A DNA stretch of 64,000 nucleotides, from positions 310,001 to 374,000 of the forward strand of contig VZRR01002856.1 in NCBI GenBank assembly GCA_013398015.1. The letters run 5' to 3'. This stretch comes from Oreocharis arfaki (taxonomy: Eukaryota > Chordata > Aves > Passeriformes > Paramythiidae). Positions 50,291 to 63,600 of the stretch are shown here, piece by piece. A program made the position numbers and the translations under genes. Every line of letters begins with the position of its first letter. Position 1 is the first letter of the stretch. Below the pieces are notes generated by a model that ran no database searches, was not told where the DNA came from, and was given only the letters and a program-made list of their open reading frames with translations.

Positions 50291-52650
50291 AGCATTCAGG
50301 AAACAGGCACTTCCTGATGGTTCAAATTCTTTAATGTCAACATCAAAGATAGTCCCTTAAAACAACCCCTATTATTCCCTATTTAAGGAAGAAAGTTTAA
50401 TACATCTTAAAAACTTCCATCCTTTCTCAATCTTTAATATCTTTAATGTGACTTGAACAAGAGTTCAGAATCTGATTCCCAGTACCAACCTCAGCATTTC
50501 TTGTTCTGCAAATCACAGACGGGAAATAAAAGTGCCTGCCAATAGAACTCATCTCTTAAACCCTTGACCTGCTAACACTAGGTAGAAGCAGCATTTCAGA
50601 TAATGCACACCGTTGAATTTCCCTTCTGTCATTAGAACAGAAGCTTCCTGCAGCACATACTGACCAATACCCGAGTACCACTTACAAATCATGACTATTC
50701 TTGCACATCTGAATTTCTAGAACAGTTCATACAAAGAAGAAAAGGTACAATCACACTTGCCGCTGGTAACCAACTGATAAGAAATAAATTTTTTTTCAGT
50801 TACAGCTCATCAGTAGTTTTGCGTCAAATATTTGTTGTCCATATGCAGAAGGCCCTCATTGCTACGGCATTCCCTGTCTCCCCCATGTTCCCTCTTTTTG
50901 AGACCAAAATAATTACGAAAAGCATTTTGAGCAATTTTTTGGCTGTAAGTTCAGCCAATAAAACACCCCCCATAAAAAAGATCTGCAGAGTTCTGCCCTT
51001 TGTTCACATGTACACCTGTGAAGAAGGCTTTGATTCCAGCATGGGGAAGCAGGAGATCATATGATGTTTATGGAGCACAACGGTATAAAATGTAGGAAAT
51101 CATCTAGTTATTTCCTTTATGAAGTACAAAACATCATACTTTTTAATCATTTAATTATGATTTCAGAAATTAATTTTTAATGATGGAGGTAAGACAATAA
51201 TAGTTAGTAATTAGGGAAATGAGAAACCTGTATTTATTCAAATAAGCCCAGCCCTTCTGTTTCCTGGATGACAAAACGTTTTGGAAATATAATTTCATAA
51301 GGTATGCTAATTTATTTTGGAAATGTGTGGAAGAATTGTCCAACCAAACATGAAAAAAAGAAATGGCATTTAAGTGGGGCTGCATTATTCCATTTACAGA
51401 AATTCTGCATCCTGATAAAACACCTGCAATTTCAATTTTGACCACGATTCACTAGAATACACGCTTTCTTTTTTACCTGTCAACATGTTAAGCAACACAC
51501 AGACAATGAAACAAAAGGAATATAAAATGAAAGTGAACATCTCATTGAATTCAATTTTTTTAACAGTTAGCTAAAGGTATATGTTTTCTCATAAACTAAA
51601 CAATTCCTTAGAATAGTGTAATTTCACTCCAGAGAGCTTGCAGTTAATATCTTAAATGGAATATATGCTATTGAATTTTAAGAACTTTCTTAAACCAGAT
51701 CTTTTCAGTTAAATGTAATTTGTGTTGTTTTACTTTATGACACTGTTATTAATTATACTACTGCAACTATATTTTTATCTGATCCTAGTACCTAATGCTC
51801 ACAAGACACATATTATTTCTGTTCGATTCCTGCTGGTCCAAAGTCCCTATTGTTTATAATCCTTGATTCGACAAAAGTCATGGTTGTCATAATTCCTAAA
51901 TAAAGTTAAAAACAAAAGGGATTTAAAATTTTCTTGCTGCTATTGTTCTTGCTCAAATAGGGTGATAAAAATGATGCTACTGATAACTAAATGTGTCACT
52001 TATCTATGAGAAATTATCTCTATAAAACAAATATAGCACTGAGATATAATTGTCTGCAAATATGCATGAGAAAAGTCTACATAACCAAATCCACTCACTG
52101 GCAATCACAAGAAAGAGTCTGAGCTGAGCAGTCTCAAGAGCTTCATTATTTCTGCACTGAATACAGAAACAGGAAATGAATGGGGTGGTTATATAAATGA
52201 GTGCAATACTTTGGGCAGAATGAAATTCACATGATTAGGCCGAACATTATACAAGTAGATCTACTGACTTCATAAATGACATACAGACGTAATTAGGATT
52301 TCCCAATCCTTGTTTATTAAACTGTCCCCAAACTAGACATCTGTAAAACAAAACCCCAAGTGGTGAGATGCAGTTAGGTACTGCACATGCATATGCAGTT
52401 TTATGTGCATACTATAAAAAGCTATGTTCAAATTTTGATTTTAAGTGGGACTTTTTAGACATCTTAGAAGAACTAAAACATTTTTAAAATCCCACACATT
52501 ATGAATTTACATATGTTTAATCATATCATCTATACAAAATTTCAAAGCAGATTTTATAACCATATTTTCACCATGCTAAAATCTTAATGCACAAATAGAA
52601 AGAATAGTAAATGAGGCAAATTTTAATTAACACTGTCTTTGCTGAACTAT

Positions 52651-52726
52651 TTTCTTTTTCAGTTTTTATTTGTTAGTTTGTTTTTCTGGTTTGTTTTTTT
52701 TTTTTTTTGCGGGGTGTGGGTTTTTC
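52651..52726. repeat. T/G-rich low-complexity tract
   Basis: TTTG units and a T run of about 17 on the + strand, followed by a short G-rich stretch. Confidence 0.88.
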
Positions 52727-55700
52727 GATAATTGTTGGATTTCTGTATTTTAAATTCCCAAACCATACTTTAGTTATCCAACCCAGAGAAGAGTTTCTCC
52801 CATCTCTGAACTTCACAGAAAATGCGCATAAAACAAGATATAATTGAAAGAGTAGTCAGATTTTCTGTCATGTCTGACTTGAGAACAAACAGTACGAAGT
52901 TCTTTCTCATTACGTGGAACACAAGGATTCAATAAAAAAGTGGAGTTGGCCAGTGGGTAGCAGTTCTAGTACATAAAGTGGTGATGATTCAAAATTTGTT
53001 TTTATTCTGGTTTAGAATAGAAAAGAAACCATGCAAGCATTTTGGAAAGGAATTCTGTTGAAACACTCCTTTTTAAATTGAAAAGGAATGTTTTCTTAAT
53101 TTCTTTTTCAATGAAAACGAGCTTTGAGTTGAAAATTGTAGTGATCCACTGACACCTCTGCAAAATGTGGGCTTTGGCAAAATATTAAAATTCACCGAAA
53201 AATAAAATAAAATATAAAAGCATATGTCATCAAATTTTCTAGTGATTTCTAAGACAAAATAATCTGCAGAAACTCAGTGATTACTTTTATCATAGCAATC
53301 ACGAAGTATTACAGCATCTTGGCTTAGGATTTTAACCTAATCATTAAAAATTATAAACTTTGAATCCTTTTTTACTTTAAGGAAAGGGTAGACACCATCC
53401 AGGTAGCACAAACATAGTCCATAATTTCCACTCAGCTATTTGGTCAAAATATGAACGCTTTTGTCATCAACTTTTTCCACATGGGGATGATACTACTCAA
53501 ATATAATGACAGCGTGATGAGAGGATGTTTACTTTGTGACTTTTTTCAGCACTGCTATTCTTTTTAATAGACCAGAAGCTGCTAACCACAGGAAGCTGGT
53601 CACTGAAACCTGCTCACCATTAATTACACCTGCTCAGCACCCTCCTGCGAAGAAGAAAGCTTTCTGCTAATATGTTCCAACAGTTTGAACTCTCTTCTTG
53701 GAGTCATACAATTCTAGTCAGGTAGCATATGTAATTTTTGTGTTTCTGATAATTTTTGATCAATAACCTGGGAAGCATAGTGTCTCAGGTGGATTCAGCT
53801 GTAAGAGCCAAGATCTGGTGCAGCCTCGTAGGGTTAGATGTGCATGATGGCTCTTGGGGGTCTCGTGCCAGAGGCCAGGATTGAGACATCGTCGTGTAAA
53901 CAGGAGGCTCCACAGCATTGTAGTGAAGCTCCAGCTGAACATTTCATAGTGGGGATGTTGCTGTCCTCAGGTACACCATGGTATTCCATGAGCAGAGGAG
54001 ACCTGATTCAGCAGGGGATCCAGGAAACTGGTGAGACTTCCTCTTAGCCTGGGAGTCTAAATTAGGTGCCTAAACCTAGTCAGATACTACATTTCTGTAA
54101 TTCTTAGGACTTAATTTCCCTCACTTCCCTCAAAAAAACCCCCGAACCTCACAACAGAAAGACTGCATACTTCCTTTCTTGTTCTTTTCCACTGGCAGCA
54201 GTTGTCGGCCTTTGACTGAAACAGCAGAAGGGTAAATAAGACCTTGGCAGACCCCATGCAACTCCATCTTAATGCTCTTTGCTAATGGATGTATCTGTCT
54301 TCAAAGCAGAGGCACAGGGTACCAATATTCAGTCTGAACAGAGATCTGAGTAATTTATTATCTTTGCATGCAAATGTTTCAGAACTGCAAGGCTCCCTGC
54401 CACCACAAAATTTTCATCCTTGCATTTCTAGTGGAAAGTGACCTCATACTGTCAGGTGTGGTGGGTAACAGCTTTTGAAACTATTTTTTCTTTAATGAAT
54501 CTCCTCAACTGATGTTGATGATGTTCACGTCATGGGTACAAATCACTACTCTTTGAATCCCGTTGAATCTGTTGGCCTTAATCACTATACAGAAGAAAGA
54601 TATGTGAAAAGGAATACAAGATTCAGTGTGATCACAGCTATGGCTTGCAGCCTCATCAGCTGCTCCACAGAGCATTTTACACGAAGCTGAACGTTGGAAT
54701 AATTTCATTTTTATCCTCTAGTTCAAAGACATCAAACCTCAGAAGTTCTTTCTAGCCATATACTCTTGTGGGCTACTTTGAGCATTAAGGTTTCCCTCTG
54801 TAATTTGTAGCCTTCTATATATGCATTTATGTGATTAGTAGCAATGATTAGACTACAGATTTTTAAATTCAATGTTTCTTCGAAATGGATCTGCATCACA
54901 TAGGCAATATGTTTTAATATATTTAGTGAATACCACAGTCCTTCCCAGGGCTCAGCCAGGGAAGTGTAAGGTGGGTACTCAGCAGTTTTATTTCAATACA
55001 TACTTTTTAGGTGTTGTGTAAACCCCAAAAAGTGTTTGATTTTGGGCATCCAAAGGAACAAGAAGATATAATGACAGTCTGTAAAGAGCTGGCCACTGGC
55101 CATTGTGAGCTAACTGGTGCAAGACAAAGAGATGTATCCTGGTGGCATCTGGCCAGTGGAATTATATTTGGGAACTTCTGCTGCCCATGTGAGCTGCAAG
55201 GCACTTTCTGGTAAGAGTAAGCCACTGAGCAGGACTGTATGAAGGATAATATACTGTTATCTGAATAAGTTATGCTTTTGGAAAGATGCTGGTATCCAGC
55301 GAAGGTCAGGCTCTAGAGAATTCCATCACTAGGCTGGATTTAGACTCATTTCTGCATTTAGTTCTGACTGACACCAGTTAGCCATTTTTGTCAGCCACTG
55401 ACATTGCTGGCAGTGTTTTATGTATTTTGCAGAATATTTGTATTCACAAAAATATGATAAGACAGTTTTCACTGGTGTTTTATAGTGCATCTAAAAAAAC
55501 CCCTATATACCCCACCCCGAGGGATTACGTTACCAAGAACCAGCTTACAGGCAATGAAAATGCTAAGGCCCAGGTAAGAGATTTAGTATATTACCATGGA
55601 ACCCAGAATCTCAGTTCTGAAGGAGGTCTGTTCTTGTTTATAGCTGTTGCAGACAAGCAATATGAACTCTGTCATAAATGCCACTAAATTAGTAGTATAA

Positions 55701-57159
55701 TGGCTGTCCTAATCCAGTTCAGACTTCAAAGCAAGATAGTGCCAAGATGCTCCTTGAAAAATATCTGTGAAGCAGAGAAGTCTCCCTGATTTTGAAGAAA
55801 AGGTAGGTGAGTATCATAAAGACCGTGGTTCATCCTGGAAAGAGATGCAGTTGTTCCTCTCACTGCCTCATGCTCAAGCACATAAAAAAGAGGATTGGTG
55901 GACTTTCCTGGAAAAGAAGGGAAAGAATCCTCAGGAATACAAAGAATGTAATATTAACATATAGAATGCTTGGAGTAAAATTAGACATTCTGAATTTGAA
56001 CGTGCTATTTCAGCTCCCACTCTATGGTCCTTAAATAATTTTTTTCCAAACATCATGTGATGAAGTCATTGTTAATAAACTCAGAAATTTTAATCTATGT
56101 GAAAAAGCCCCAACCCATGCAGTAGTATCAGCTCAGTAAGAGTTCAGTTTATCCTTCTTTTCCAGGTGATATTTGGTTTGACTCCATTTCTCGTGGCTCT
56201 AATTCGGGGCAGGAAAGAGAACGTTTCAAATCAAAGATGTGACTGTATAATGAAAGTCATTCCCTTGTGCATGTGTCTTTTAACTGCTTAATACTTTTGG
56301 GGATGGAGGACTGTTCTGAAGGATTAGTGGTGGCTGACTGACACAGTTTGGAGGCTGGAGGTGGCACAGGTCAGCAGCTCTCTGGGTGGTGTCTGTGCTG
56401 CCATGCCAGTCATGCACCCTGTCTCAGAGGGGCCGTGGCTTCTGAGTCACGAGGAGCTGATGGGCAGTTTGACTGTGCTGCTCAAGCCAGGGTTACATCA
56501 CAAGGCAAATGGTAGGTCTGGCATAGAAGCTGCTGAGGAATCAGAACTCTTGGCAGTGACAGAAGATGATCCCACCAGATCTGCTGAGGCTGGGTTGCTC
56601 TGGGTATGAGTTGTCTTGTGCCCCCCACAACACCTCCCCTCAAAAGTGCAGGTCTTGCTGAGAGCTGTTAGCAGCAGCACCAACAACAACCTTCTGGCTG
56701 CACACATGGAGGGCAAAATTCTGTCATGGGTTTGTGGCCATTAAGGCATGGTTTAGTAGAGTCATATATTCCTTTCGGGTATGTGGGACACTTAAACACG
56801 TGACAGAACAAGGGAGTTAATTGTGGTCAGGAGCTGCCTAAATATTATGCAGACTTTTAAAATTAAGACCATTTTTTTTTTGCCAGTACCCATTCAAAAT
56901 CTGTGGTGGTTTAAGCCTTGCTTATTGCAGTACATGACTATGTGATGTTGTAGGCTATGATCTACATAAATTGAAAAGGGGTACCACATTATCAACATTA
57001 CAATATCTAGAGTATAGAAATTGCACCTATGTTTTTATACATGATTATAAACCATATAGGATATGTGTATGTACCAAAAGAATGAGAAAATAAATTATAT
57101 AAGCTCTTTCTTACACCCACTCACAGTTCAGGAATGCCACACAGCACTAGGCAAGGATA
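52727..57159. other. Unique AT-rich DNA, no gene recognised
   Basis: About 4.4 kb. GC-richer patches near 53760-54050 and 56330-56720 have short open frames without motif. A 23-base splice-flanked interval at 55551-55573 was considered and rejected as an exon. Confidence 0.55.
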
Positions 57160-57420
57160 GTAGCTATGTAAATGATTTTCATAGCTTAGTTTAGAATTAT
57201 TTTGTAATCTGTGAACAAAGAGCTAATTATAATGTTGTTAATAGGCACATAAATGTCCGTTTAAGCCCACAGTTGCTGCAATCTTTTAGGTAATCAGCAT
57301 AATCCATGATCATCTGCAAATGGAACTTGAAATACGGTTAGGTCCTAATAAGGTTATGGATTCAGCTTCACATCTGGAAGCAAAGCCAAGATGTTGCTCT
57401 CTTGAAGGCATTTGATTGAG
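57160..57420. promoter_or_regulatory. Candidate conserved non-coding / enhancer segment
   Basis: An AT-rich, non-repetitive segment with a SOX-type motif AACAAAG (57214-57220) directly followed by a homeodomain core TAATTA (57224-57229), and other TAAT cores close by. This texture is typical of developmental enhancers in gene deserts, but motif matches alone are weak in AT-rich DNA and I could not test conservation. Confidence 0.2.
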
Positions 57421-58795
57421 CAAGGCTCCTGGTTTTTTGCCTATGCATGCTGCTAAGCTTCCCCCCTGACCCTCTGTATGTATATCCTTCTTTAAATCCC
57501 CAAAGAAATTATTTAAAGTACATCTTATGTGAATGTTAAACCCCTTTTCTGAGAAATTTAAATGGCACTTTTAAAGCACTTTTTCCATTCACTTTCCATG
57601 ACAAAATTAACTTGGACATTAAATGCCAAAAAAGATATAAATTCCCAAAGTAGGACTAAAAACTAAACTAGATGCCAACTTATGGCATCACGGTCTGGAA
57701 ATTCTATATTTAATTGTCATCTAAATTAGTTTTTTAAGTCTGCAATTACCTTAGTTTTGACCTTAGTATTTTTTACTCACTTAGAATTGCAGCTCTGTTA
57801 ATTTCTAACACTGTAGTTGTGTCCACAGCACTAAGTACTTAGAACTTAATTAACGTTCAAGCTTAATAGGCATTCCCAAGTGAAGTATTTCTCCACATTG
57901 AGGCCTTGAATGGATTTATCCAGGAGATATTGGGCCAACAACAGAACAGGGCACCTGACAAAGATTTCTGAGACTGTCAGTCTAAGCCCTCACTGCATCT
58001 GAAATTCAAGATTTCTGCTCTTAACTGAGTGCTCTGTTTAGCAAGACAGTCCCTCTTGCTCTCTCACACATACACACGTATTTTTTTACAGTTAACACTG
58101 GGATATAATTTTTTTCAGGTTTGTACAACATCACCAGAAAGTGTCCTTCACTTGTGTGCCAGAAGAGACTGACAGCCTTTGGTTAGGACATTTCCCAGGC
58201 AGATGAATATATAGAGCTGAAGAGGCCCAGATAACCCCATGACATTTCAGGTCCATGTTGTATCTATTAATAGAATGTTCAGTAAAAGTGGTGAGGTAGG
58301 AGAAGCAATGAACAAAACTTATAGCGGTTGCAACGCTGTTACAATAAGACTGATTGGTCAATAATATTCAGTGTATCTGGTTTCACTGTTTGCTTTATTT
58401 ATGGTACCACTGATGCACCTCACCTGACAATATGGGCAATTTATTGCATTGTGAATGAAGGCATACAAGAATTTTTCCGAATGTTGCACTGGAAAACAGC
58501 AGAATAGAGTAAATACTGATTGACTTTTGGAAAAAAATACTAAGGGTACCAACAGTGGGAGGGCATCTGGGCTGTGAATATGCATGGATTGGGACACTCC
58601 CCAGAAAATCTGCTGAGGAGCATCTTTCATCACAGCAGTTTTTATCACATGCTCAATCAAGGTGACTGCTCTCTGAATAAAATGCGGCACATTGACTATT
58701 CTGAATGAAAGTGCTAGGCATCAGTTTTTCTAAGATGTTATACAAGAATGCAAATGGTACTGTGTTTCATGAAGAATTTCTCTTTAGAAAACCTG
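57421..58795. other. Unique AT-rich DNA, no gene recognised
   Basis: No recognisable exon, RNA gene or dispersed repeat. A 110-codon minus-strand frame (58358-58690) shows no domain. Confidence 0.55.
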
Positions 58796-58898
58796 ATTTT
58801 TTTTTTGGTTTGTTGGTTGGTGTGGGGATTTTTGTTTGTTTGTTTGTGGTTTTGTTAGTTTTTTTGATTTTTTGGGGGGGGTTTTTTGGGTTTTTTTG
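58796..58898. repeat. T/G-rich low-complexity tract with G runs
   Basis: TTTG units and T runs on the + strand. It includes four GG/GGGG runs at 58807-58827 and an eight-G run at 58874-58881. The encoded F/V/L-rich or K/T/P-rich open frames are artefacts of composition. Confidence 0.9.
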
Positions 58899-58965
58899 CT
58901 ACATTTCGTTTTTATATCACTTGTAGTGAGACAAAACCCTGAGCTTCTTTTGACTTGCAGTCTCA

Positions 58966-60000
58966 GAGTCATAAAATAATTTAGGTCGGAAGGGACCTCT
59001 GGAGGTTGTCTGCTGCAATATCCTTTCCAAATTCATTGAAGTTAGACCAGACTATCCCACCTCCCATCCCTCAAGGGGTTTCAGCCTCTGAACATCTTAG
59101 TAGCCCTTTGCTGAACTTTCTCTGTTTTGTCCTGATCTATCAGTATCTACTGGGAAAATCAAAGCTGGACAGGGTATCCCAGCTATGGCCTGAAGAGTGT
59201 TACAAGAAGGCAAATAATTACTTCCCTTGTTCTGCCTGCTGGTCCTTGTTCACACAGGTTTGTATGCAGCTCTTCCATCCTCCAGTGGCACATTACTGTC
59301 CCATCCTAAAGCTATTGTCCAGCAGCAATACCCGGAGTCTTTTCTTCAAAGCTCCTTTCCAGCCAGATAACCTCCAGAGTGCACAGTTGCATGAGGCTGG
59401 TCCGTGCCAAGGATAGGACTTGGCATTTGTTTTTCATGAACATCATGAGCTCTTGGTTTGACCATTTTTCCAGCCTGTAAAGACCCCTCTGAAAGGCAGT
59501 CATTGTGTTGACCATGATGTGCTTTTTGGTGTCCTCTCCACCCTTGTGTTCTGTCCTTAGGCCCAAGTGGTTCTTAAAATCTCAGAAATATTGCTCTCCT
59601 CTTAGCCCCTAAGCAAGCCCAGACACAAGTGGTGAGTAACCACCTGGACATAGAATCGTTGATCACTACACTTTCACTGTTCGGATAATTTTCTACCCAC
59701 CCGGGCAGCCGACTTGTCTGGTTCATATGTGCCCATTTTGGCAATAAGGATATTACTGAAAAACTTCAGGTAGCTGATGTCTGCTGCTCTCCCTTGCTTG
59801 CAGAGTCTCCTGTATCAAGGCTATCAGGTTAGCTAGGCATTATTTGTCGTTGGTAAGGTCATGCTGGTTGTTCTTTTTCATCACTCTCTTCCTCTTCCTC
59901 TCAGTGAGAACTAGCTTTGTGTTGACTTACTGTCTAGAGTTTGGTGTGTCACTTAAAGACTTCAGGTAAAGATTCCCCTCTGATTAGCTATTTTCTCTGT
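58966..60000 (-). mobile_element. Old CR1 retrotransposon, ~1.0 kb
   Basis: A diverged CR1 on the minus strand. Its terminus is near 58966 (GAGTCATAAAATAATTTAGG, then TCGGAAGGGACCTCTGGAGG on +, matching the 3' end of an older CR1 subfamily). The stretch CTTGGCATTTGTTTTTCATG, followed by CATCATGAGCTCTTGG, corresponds to the CR1 stretch encoding the region after the FADD box. Further up, TCAAGGCTATCAGGTTAG and GGTAAGGTCATGCTGG correspond to reverse transcriptase sequence (consensus 'gatcaggttagtcaagcagg' and 'cccatgctgac'). Similarity fades near 60000. The frame is thoroughly broken. The 136-codon + strand frame at 59006-59416 is antisense to the element and not a gene. Confidence 0.85.
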
Positions 60001-60429
60001 CTCAAGCGTGAATCAGGACTTCCGTGTGAGAAAACTGACAGGACACAACTGCACAGGCTGTTTTACCAGTGGAAGGTACGAGGTTCATAAGACAGCTAGA
60101 TATTATCTGACCAGAGTGGGTATATTTTTCTTATGATGTAAATAAATGTTTAAGGTGAGTGACATCTGAAAATACGAACCATAAAGCTATTTGCCACTTG
60201 ATTTAATGTTCAAAAAGCAAAAATGGTTGAAGAAGCTTGCAGGAGCCAATATAATTACTTATTCAGATCCACTTGCATGTAGATTTGCCAGCTTCAAAGC
60301 AGATTGAAGACTTTTCTGAAGGAAACTCATGAGTAATAGGACCTCAGCAGGCTGAGGAAGCTCAGCTTTGTTCTGGTAACTGCTGTACTAAGTGCTCTTC
60401 CAGCAGTGGCCAGGCTGGAAACACTTTGA
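60001..60429. other. Unique DNA, no gene recognised
   Basis: The edge of the old CR1 is blurred here. I see no other feature. Confidence 0.5.
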
Positions 60430-60680
60430 AGATATCAATAGTGTAGATTGGCTGCAAATCAAACCATTTCATCGCTCATTACCTTTACTAAATCACTGAG
60501 ATACGCGCTGAGCAAATCTGTTGCTAGCAGCAAATGATTTATGAGGCAGAGAGAAGAAGGCTAATAGGACTAAATCCCCCTTAGTACAACTGAATGGTAT
60601 AATCTGTCATCGCAAAGTGGAGGAGAAGCTGTGCAAATCTTTCCCTAATCAGCACTGAAACCATGCCCAGACCTGTCTGA
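60430..60680. promoter_or_regulatory. Candidate conserved non-coding / enhancer segment
   Basis: A non-repetitive segment of even composition with two octamer-like TGCAAAT motifs (60453-60459 and 60632-60638) and, between them, TGATTTATGA (60535-60544), which fits the composite PBX-HOX site. It lies in gene-free DNA next to an old CR1. The motif set is what a POU/HOX-bound enhancer would show, but this is inference from motifs alone, with no conservation test. Confidence 0.25.
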
Positions 60681-63600
60681 CACACATCTTTAGGCATCCT
60701 TCTTGTCTTTTGTCATGAAGAAAACAGATATTTTCTAATTATTATTATTTCTTCATGCAGGTAATTTGTCATCATTGATAATTTCGTTCTCTCCCTTACA
60801 CAGCAAGCCTTACATTAAGAGCTGTACATCCTATATTTTATATATTTTCATGGTCTCAACCTATCTGAACCTCTCATCTGCAATATGCCACACTCCACAA
60901 TGAAATTCACAATAAAATATAAATGCATTACAAGTGTAAAAGTTACAAGGTTTGCTCAAGTTAACAACCGAATGAAATAACAAAGATCTAACTGTTGACT
61001 TTCTGCAACTTCACACCTTTCATACTTCCTCTAATTTGATGTTCCTTCTGAAGATGAAAAGAGTTAGAAAATGTTTTACCATTTTGTTATGTGATTGTAT
61101 TTTTCCCCTTGGCAGGTAGAAGAGAGAGCACTAGGCTTTTTGGAAAAAAAAAGCCGCAGTCTGACAAAAGCTGCACACGGAGCTGGCAAACACTGATACT
61201 TTACTGCTGAGGAAGGTATGAATACAATTCCTTTCATTGTTTTGTAGTATCAGGGAAGAGGTTGGTGTGATAGGACATGTGAAAGTTCTGTGTTACAGAT
61301 GAATGGGATGTTTTAATTCAGTGTGATTGCTTTTATATATCTTTATGAAACTATTTGACTAACAATGGCTAGGCTAACAATGTTGGTTTAGGAGGGCCTG
61401 GATTTATCAAAGCTATTTATACTGCCAAACCGTTTGTGCATATATATTATCTTTAGATGGACTGAAGCTGAATGTTTTTTATTGCCAGAAAATATGAGAA
61501 TTCAGTAGTGGATCAAATTAAGTATCTACAAATCCAAGACAGGTCTTTGGTGGACATGAATCATCTCTTGAAATACCACCCAGTCCCCATCTATTCAGTG
61601 GACACCCAAAAGTACCAGGACCCGAGTTCACACACTGCTTTCTTTTACATCTTGGCCCTTCCCAAAGTGTCTCCAGTGCTGTTGCTGGGCCTCTGCGTGG
61701 CTCTCCCACACTGGACAGGCAGGTGCCTAAGCCTAAGGGGGATTCAAAAAACAGTGTAAAGGCAGTTGTCCAACCTGTGCTCTTGTGAAGAGTGAGGGGC
61801 AAAATCCACAAGCCTTTAGGCCGGTAGTTTCAACATGCAGCAGGAGGTGGCAAAATGAGTTTTGGTGCATCCCAAGCTAGCTTCTGTAACATCTCATGGC
61901 TACTGAATTCAGCAGATGATGGGAGTGGCTGCCCTGGTCAGGAGAAGGTGAGAGAGAAGGTGTTAAATCTCTCTAGGCTGGGAAGGCAATTCAATCAGGT
62001 TTTCCAGTGCCCCAGGAGCTGTGAGGACCCTGCTATCACATGCAGCAAAGGCTATTTCTGACAGTCCACTGACCCAATAACACATCCCATGAAGTGATTT
62101 GAAAAAAAAATACCAGCACAAGCCTTCATACGAGGATTTGGGGCCACAGCCCCTGAATGGCTGAATGTGCAGCCTGTGCCAAATGTCTCCCTGAGAGCAG
62201 GGGTGGCACTGGATAGAACGCTGTGCTCAGTGATTCCTGGTGCCAGTCCTCAGTGTGCAGGGATCATGTTTCCAAGTCCTCCAGATTTGCCTGTGCCCTG
62301 CAGCAGCTGGGCACCTCGCAGACCTGCTGGTCAGGGTACTTAAAAGTTACCCTACCTATTTGTTTCTTTTGCTTAACTGGACAAAGCTTTTATGACCTCC
62401 AAGAATCTAAATTGCTCCATCCAGTAAATTACTGTTCATGTGAGAACATTAGGACTTTTAATTATAAATCAAAATTGCCACAGGTTAATGGTACCACAGA
62501 CCGAGGTGAGGAAGCTTTGATGGTTCTTGTGCTTGCTTCATATGTAGGGATAATCCTGATTCAGCAGGTGGTGGTGTCAAAGACTAATTTGCATGAACTT
62601 CAATATATTAAATATCCTTTCTTGTAATTTTCCCAAAGATTATCTGAGCAACTTGAGAGGTTGCTTGTTTTCCTTTCTCCTTCTGCAAAGCTGTGTTTGC
62701 TCTTTACCCATTAAGAGGCATGTCCATTTGTTTAGGGCATGTTCACACAGAGATACAAACATCCTTGCTTTAAGTGTTAGTCAGCCAAAAACAGGTAAAA
62801 ACTTGAGATTTTTCTCATGAAGTACCAGGAATTGTAGCTACACTACAGTATGACAGGTTTTTTAATATTGTGGCCATGGGTATAAGCGATGAGTAACAAT
62901 TACTGCAGGTGAATGCAGTCTTTGTTGCATAAATTTTAAATCTGAGAATATAAGTACTTTAGGCGTCTGCTAAATTATCCCTTGTAATTATTTGGAACAA
63001 ACAAAGCAGAAGACATGTTTTTGAAACATGCTTATTATAATTTTTCCAAACAGGCAATGGCGGTGTGTTACAATAAAAATGAGTTAGTCACAGCAGCTTT
63101 GAACAGATGCTACCCCAAAACAGAGCTATGACACTCAAGAAAAAGGAGGATATCAGGTGTTAATGAAATCAGTATCACTGTTACCTTCCTAGCAGTATTT
63201 GATGCTAAAATACACAGTACATGACTGCCTATGGACCACTGAATATGATCTGGTCCGTAACTAACGCAGCCGAGTCGGCATTGGCATTCTGTCAACCACA
63301 GCACAGCTATGGCAACACATCTCCCAAGTCATGAGATGGCTTATAGAACATGAGCTTATTTTTGAAGCATATAATTTTTCTACCATTACTCTTTTCTTTC
63401 TTACCCGTGGCATCACAAGACTGACTCCAGCTGCAGAGACACATTTTTCTACTTACAGGTAAACCCTATGAAAGTTGACAGAGAATTTTGGGTGGAGACA
63501 GGGGCCAGGTGAAACAATGATGACCAAGCTGCCTGTACCTTGTTTTAATTTACTAATGAAGACAACCACAATCTGAAAACACAGTAATTATTGTCCTGAG

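Larger units (their letters stand above)
47301..52650. other. Unique DNA, no gene recognised
   Basis: About 5.3 kb. A GC-richer segment at 47980-48300 is open in several minus-strand frames at once (up to 107 codons), without recognisable domain. Two small tandem repeats lie at 48915-48963 and 50271-50290. The rest is AT-rich. Confidence 0.55.

Noticed and set aside
55551..55573. 23-base interval flanked by CTTACAG and GTAAGAG, resembling a micro-exon
   Set aside because: The upstream polypyrimidine tract is poor, and no neighbouring exon or reading frame supports it.
59006..59416. 136-codon + strand open frame
   Set aside because: It is antisense to an old CR1 element; the protein has no known motif.
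62223..62627. 134-codon + strand open frame with a hydrophobic stretch near its end
   Set aside because: The length is within chance for 64 kb, there is no domain or signal peptide, and no splice or promoter context.
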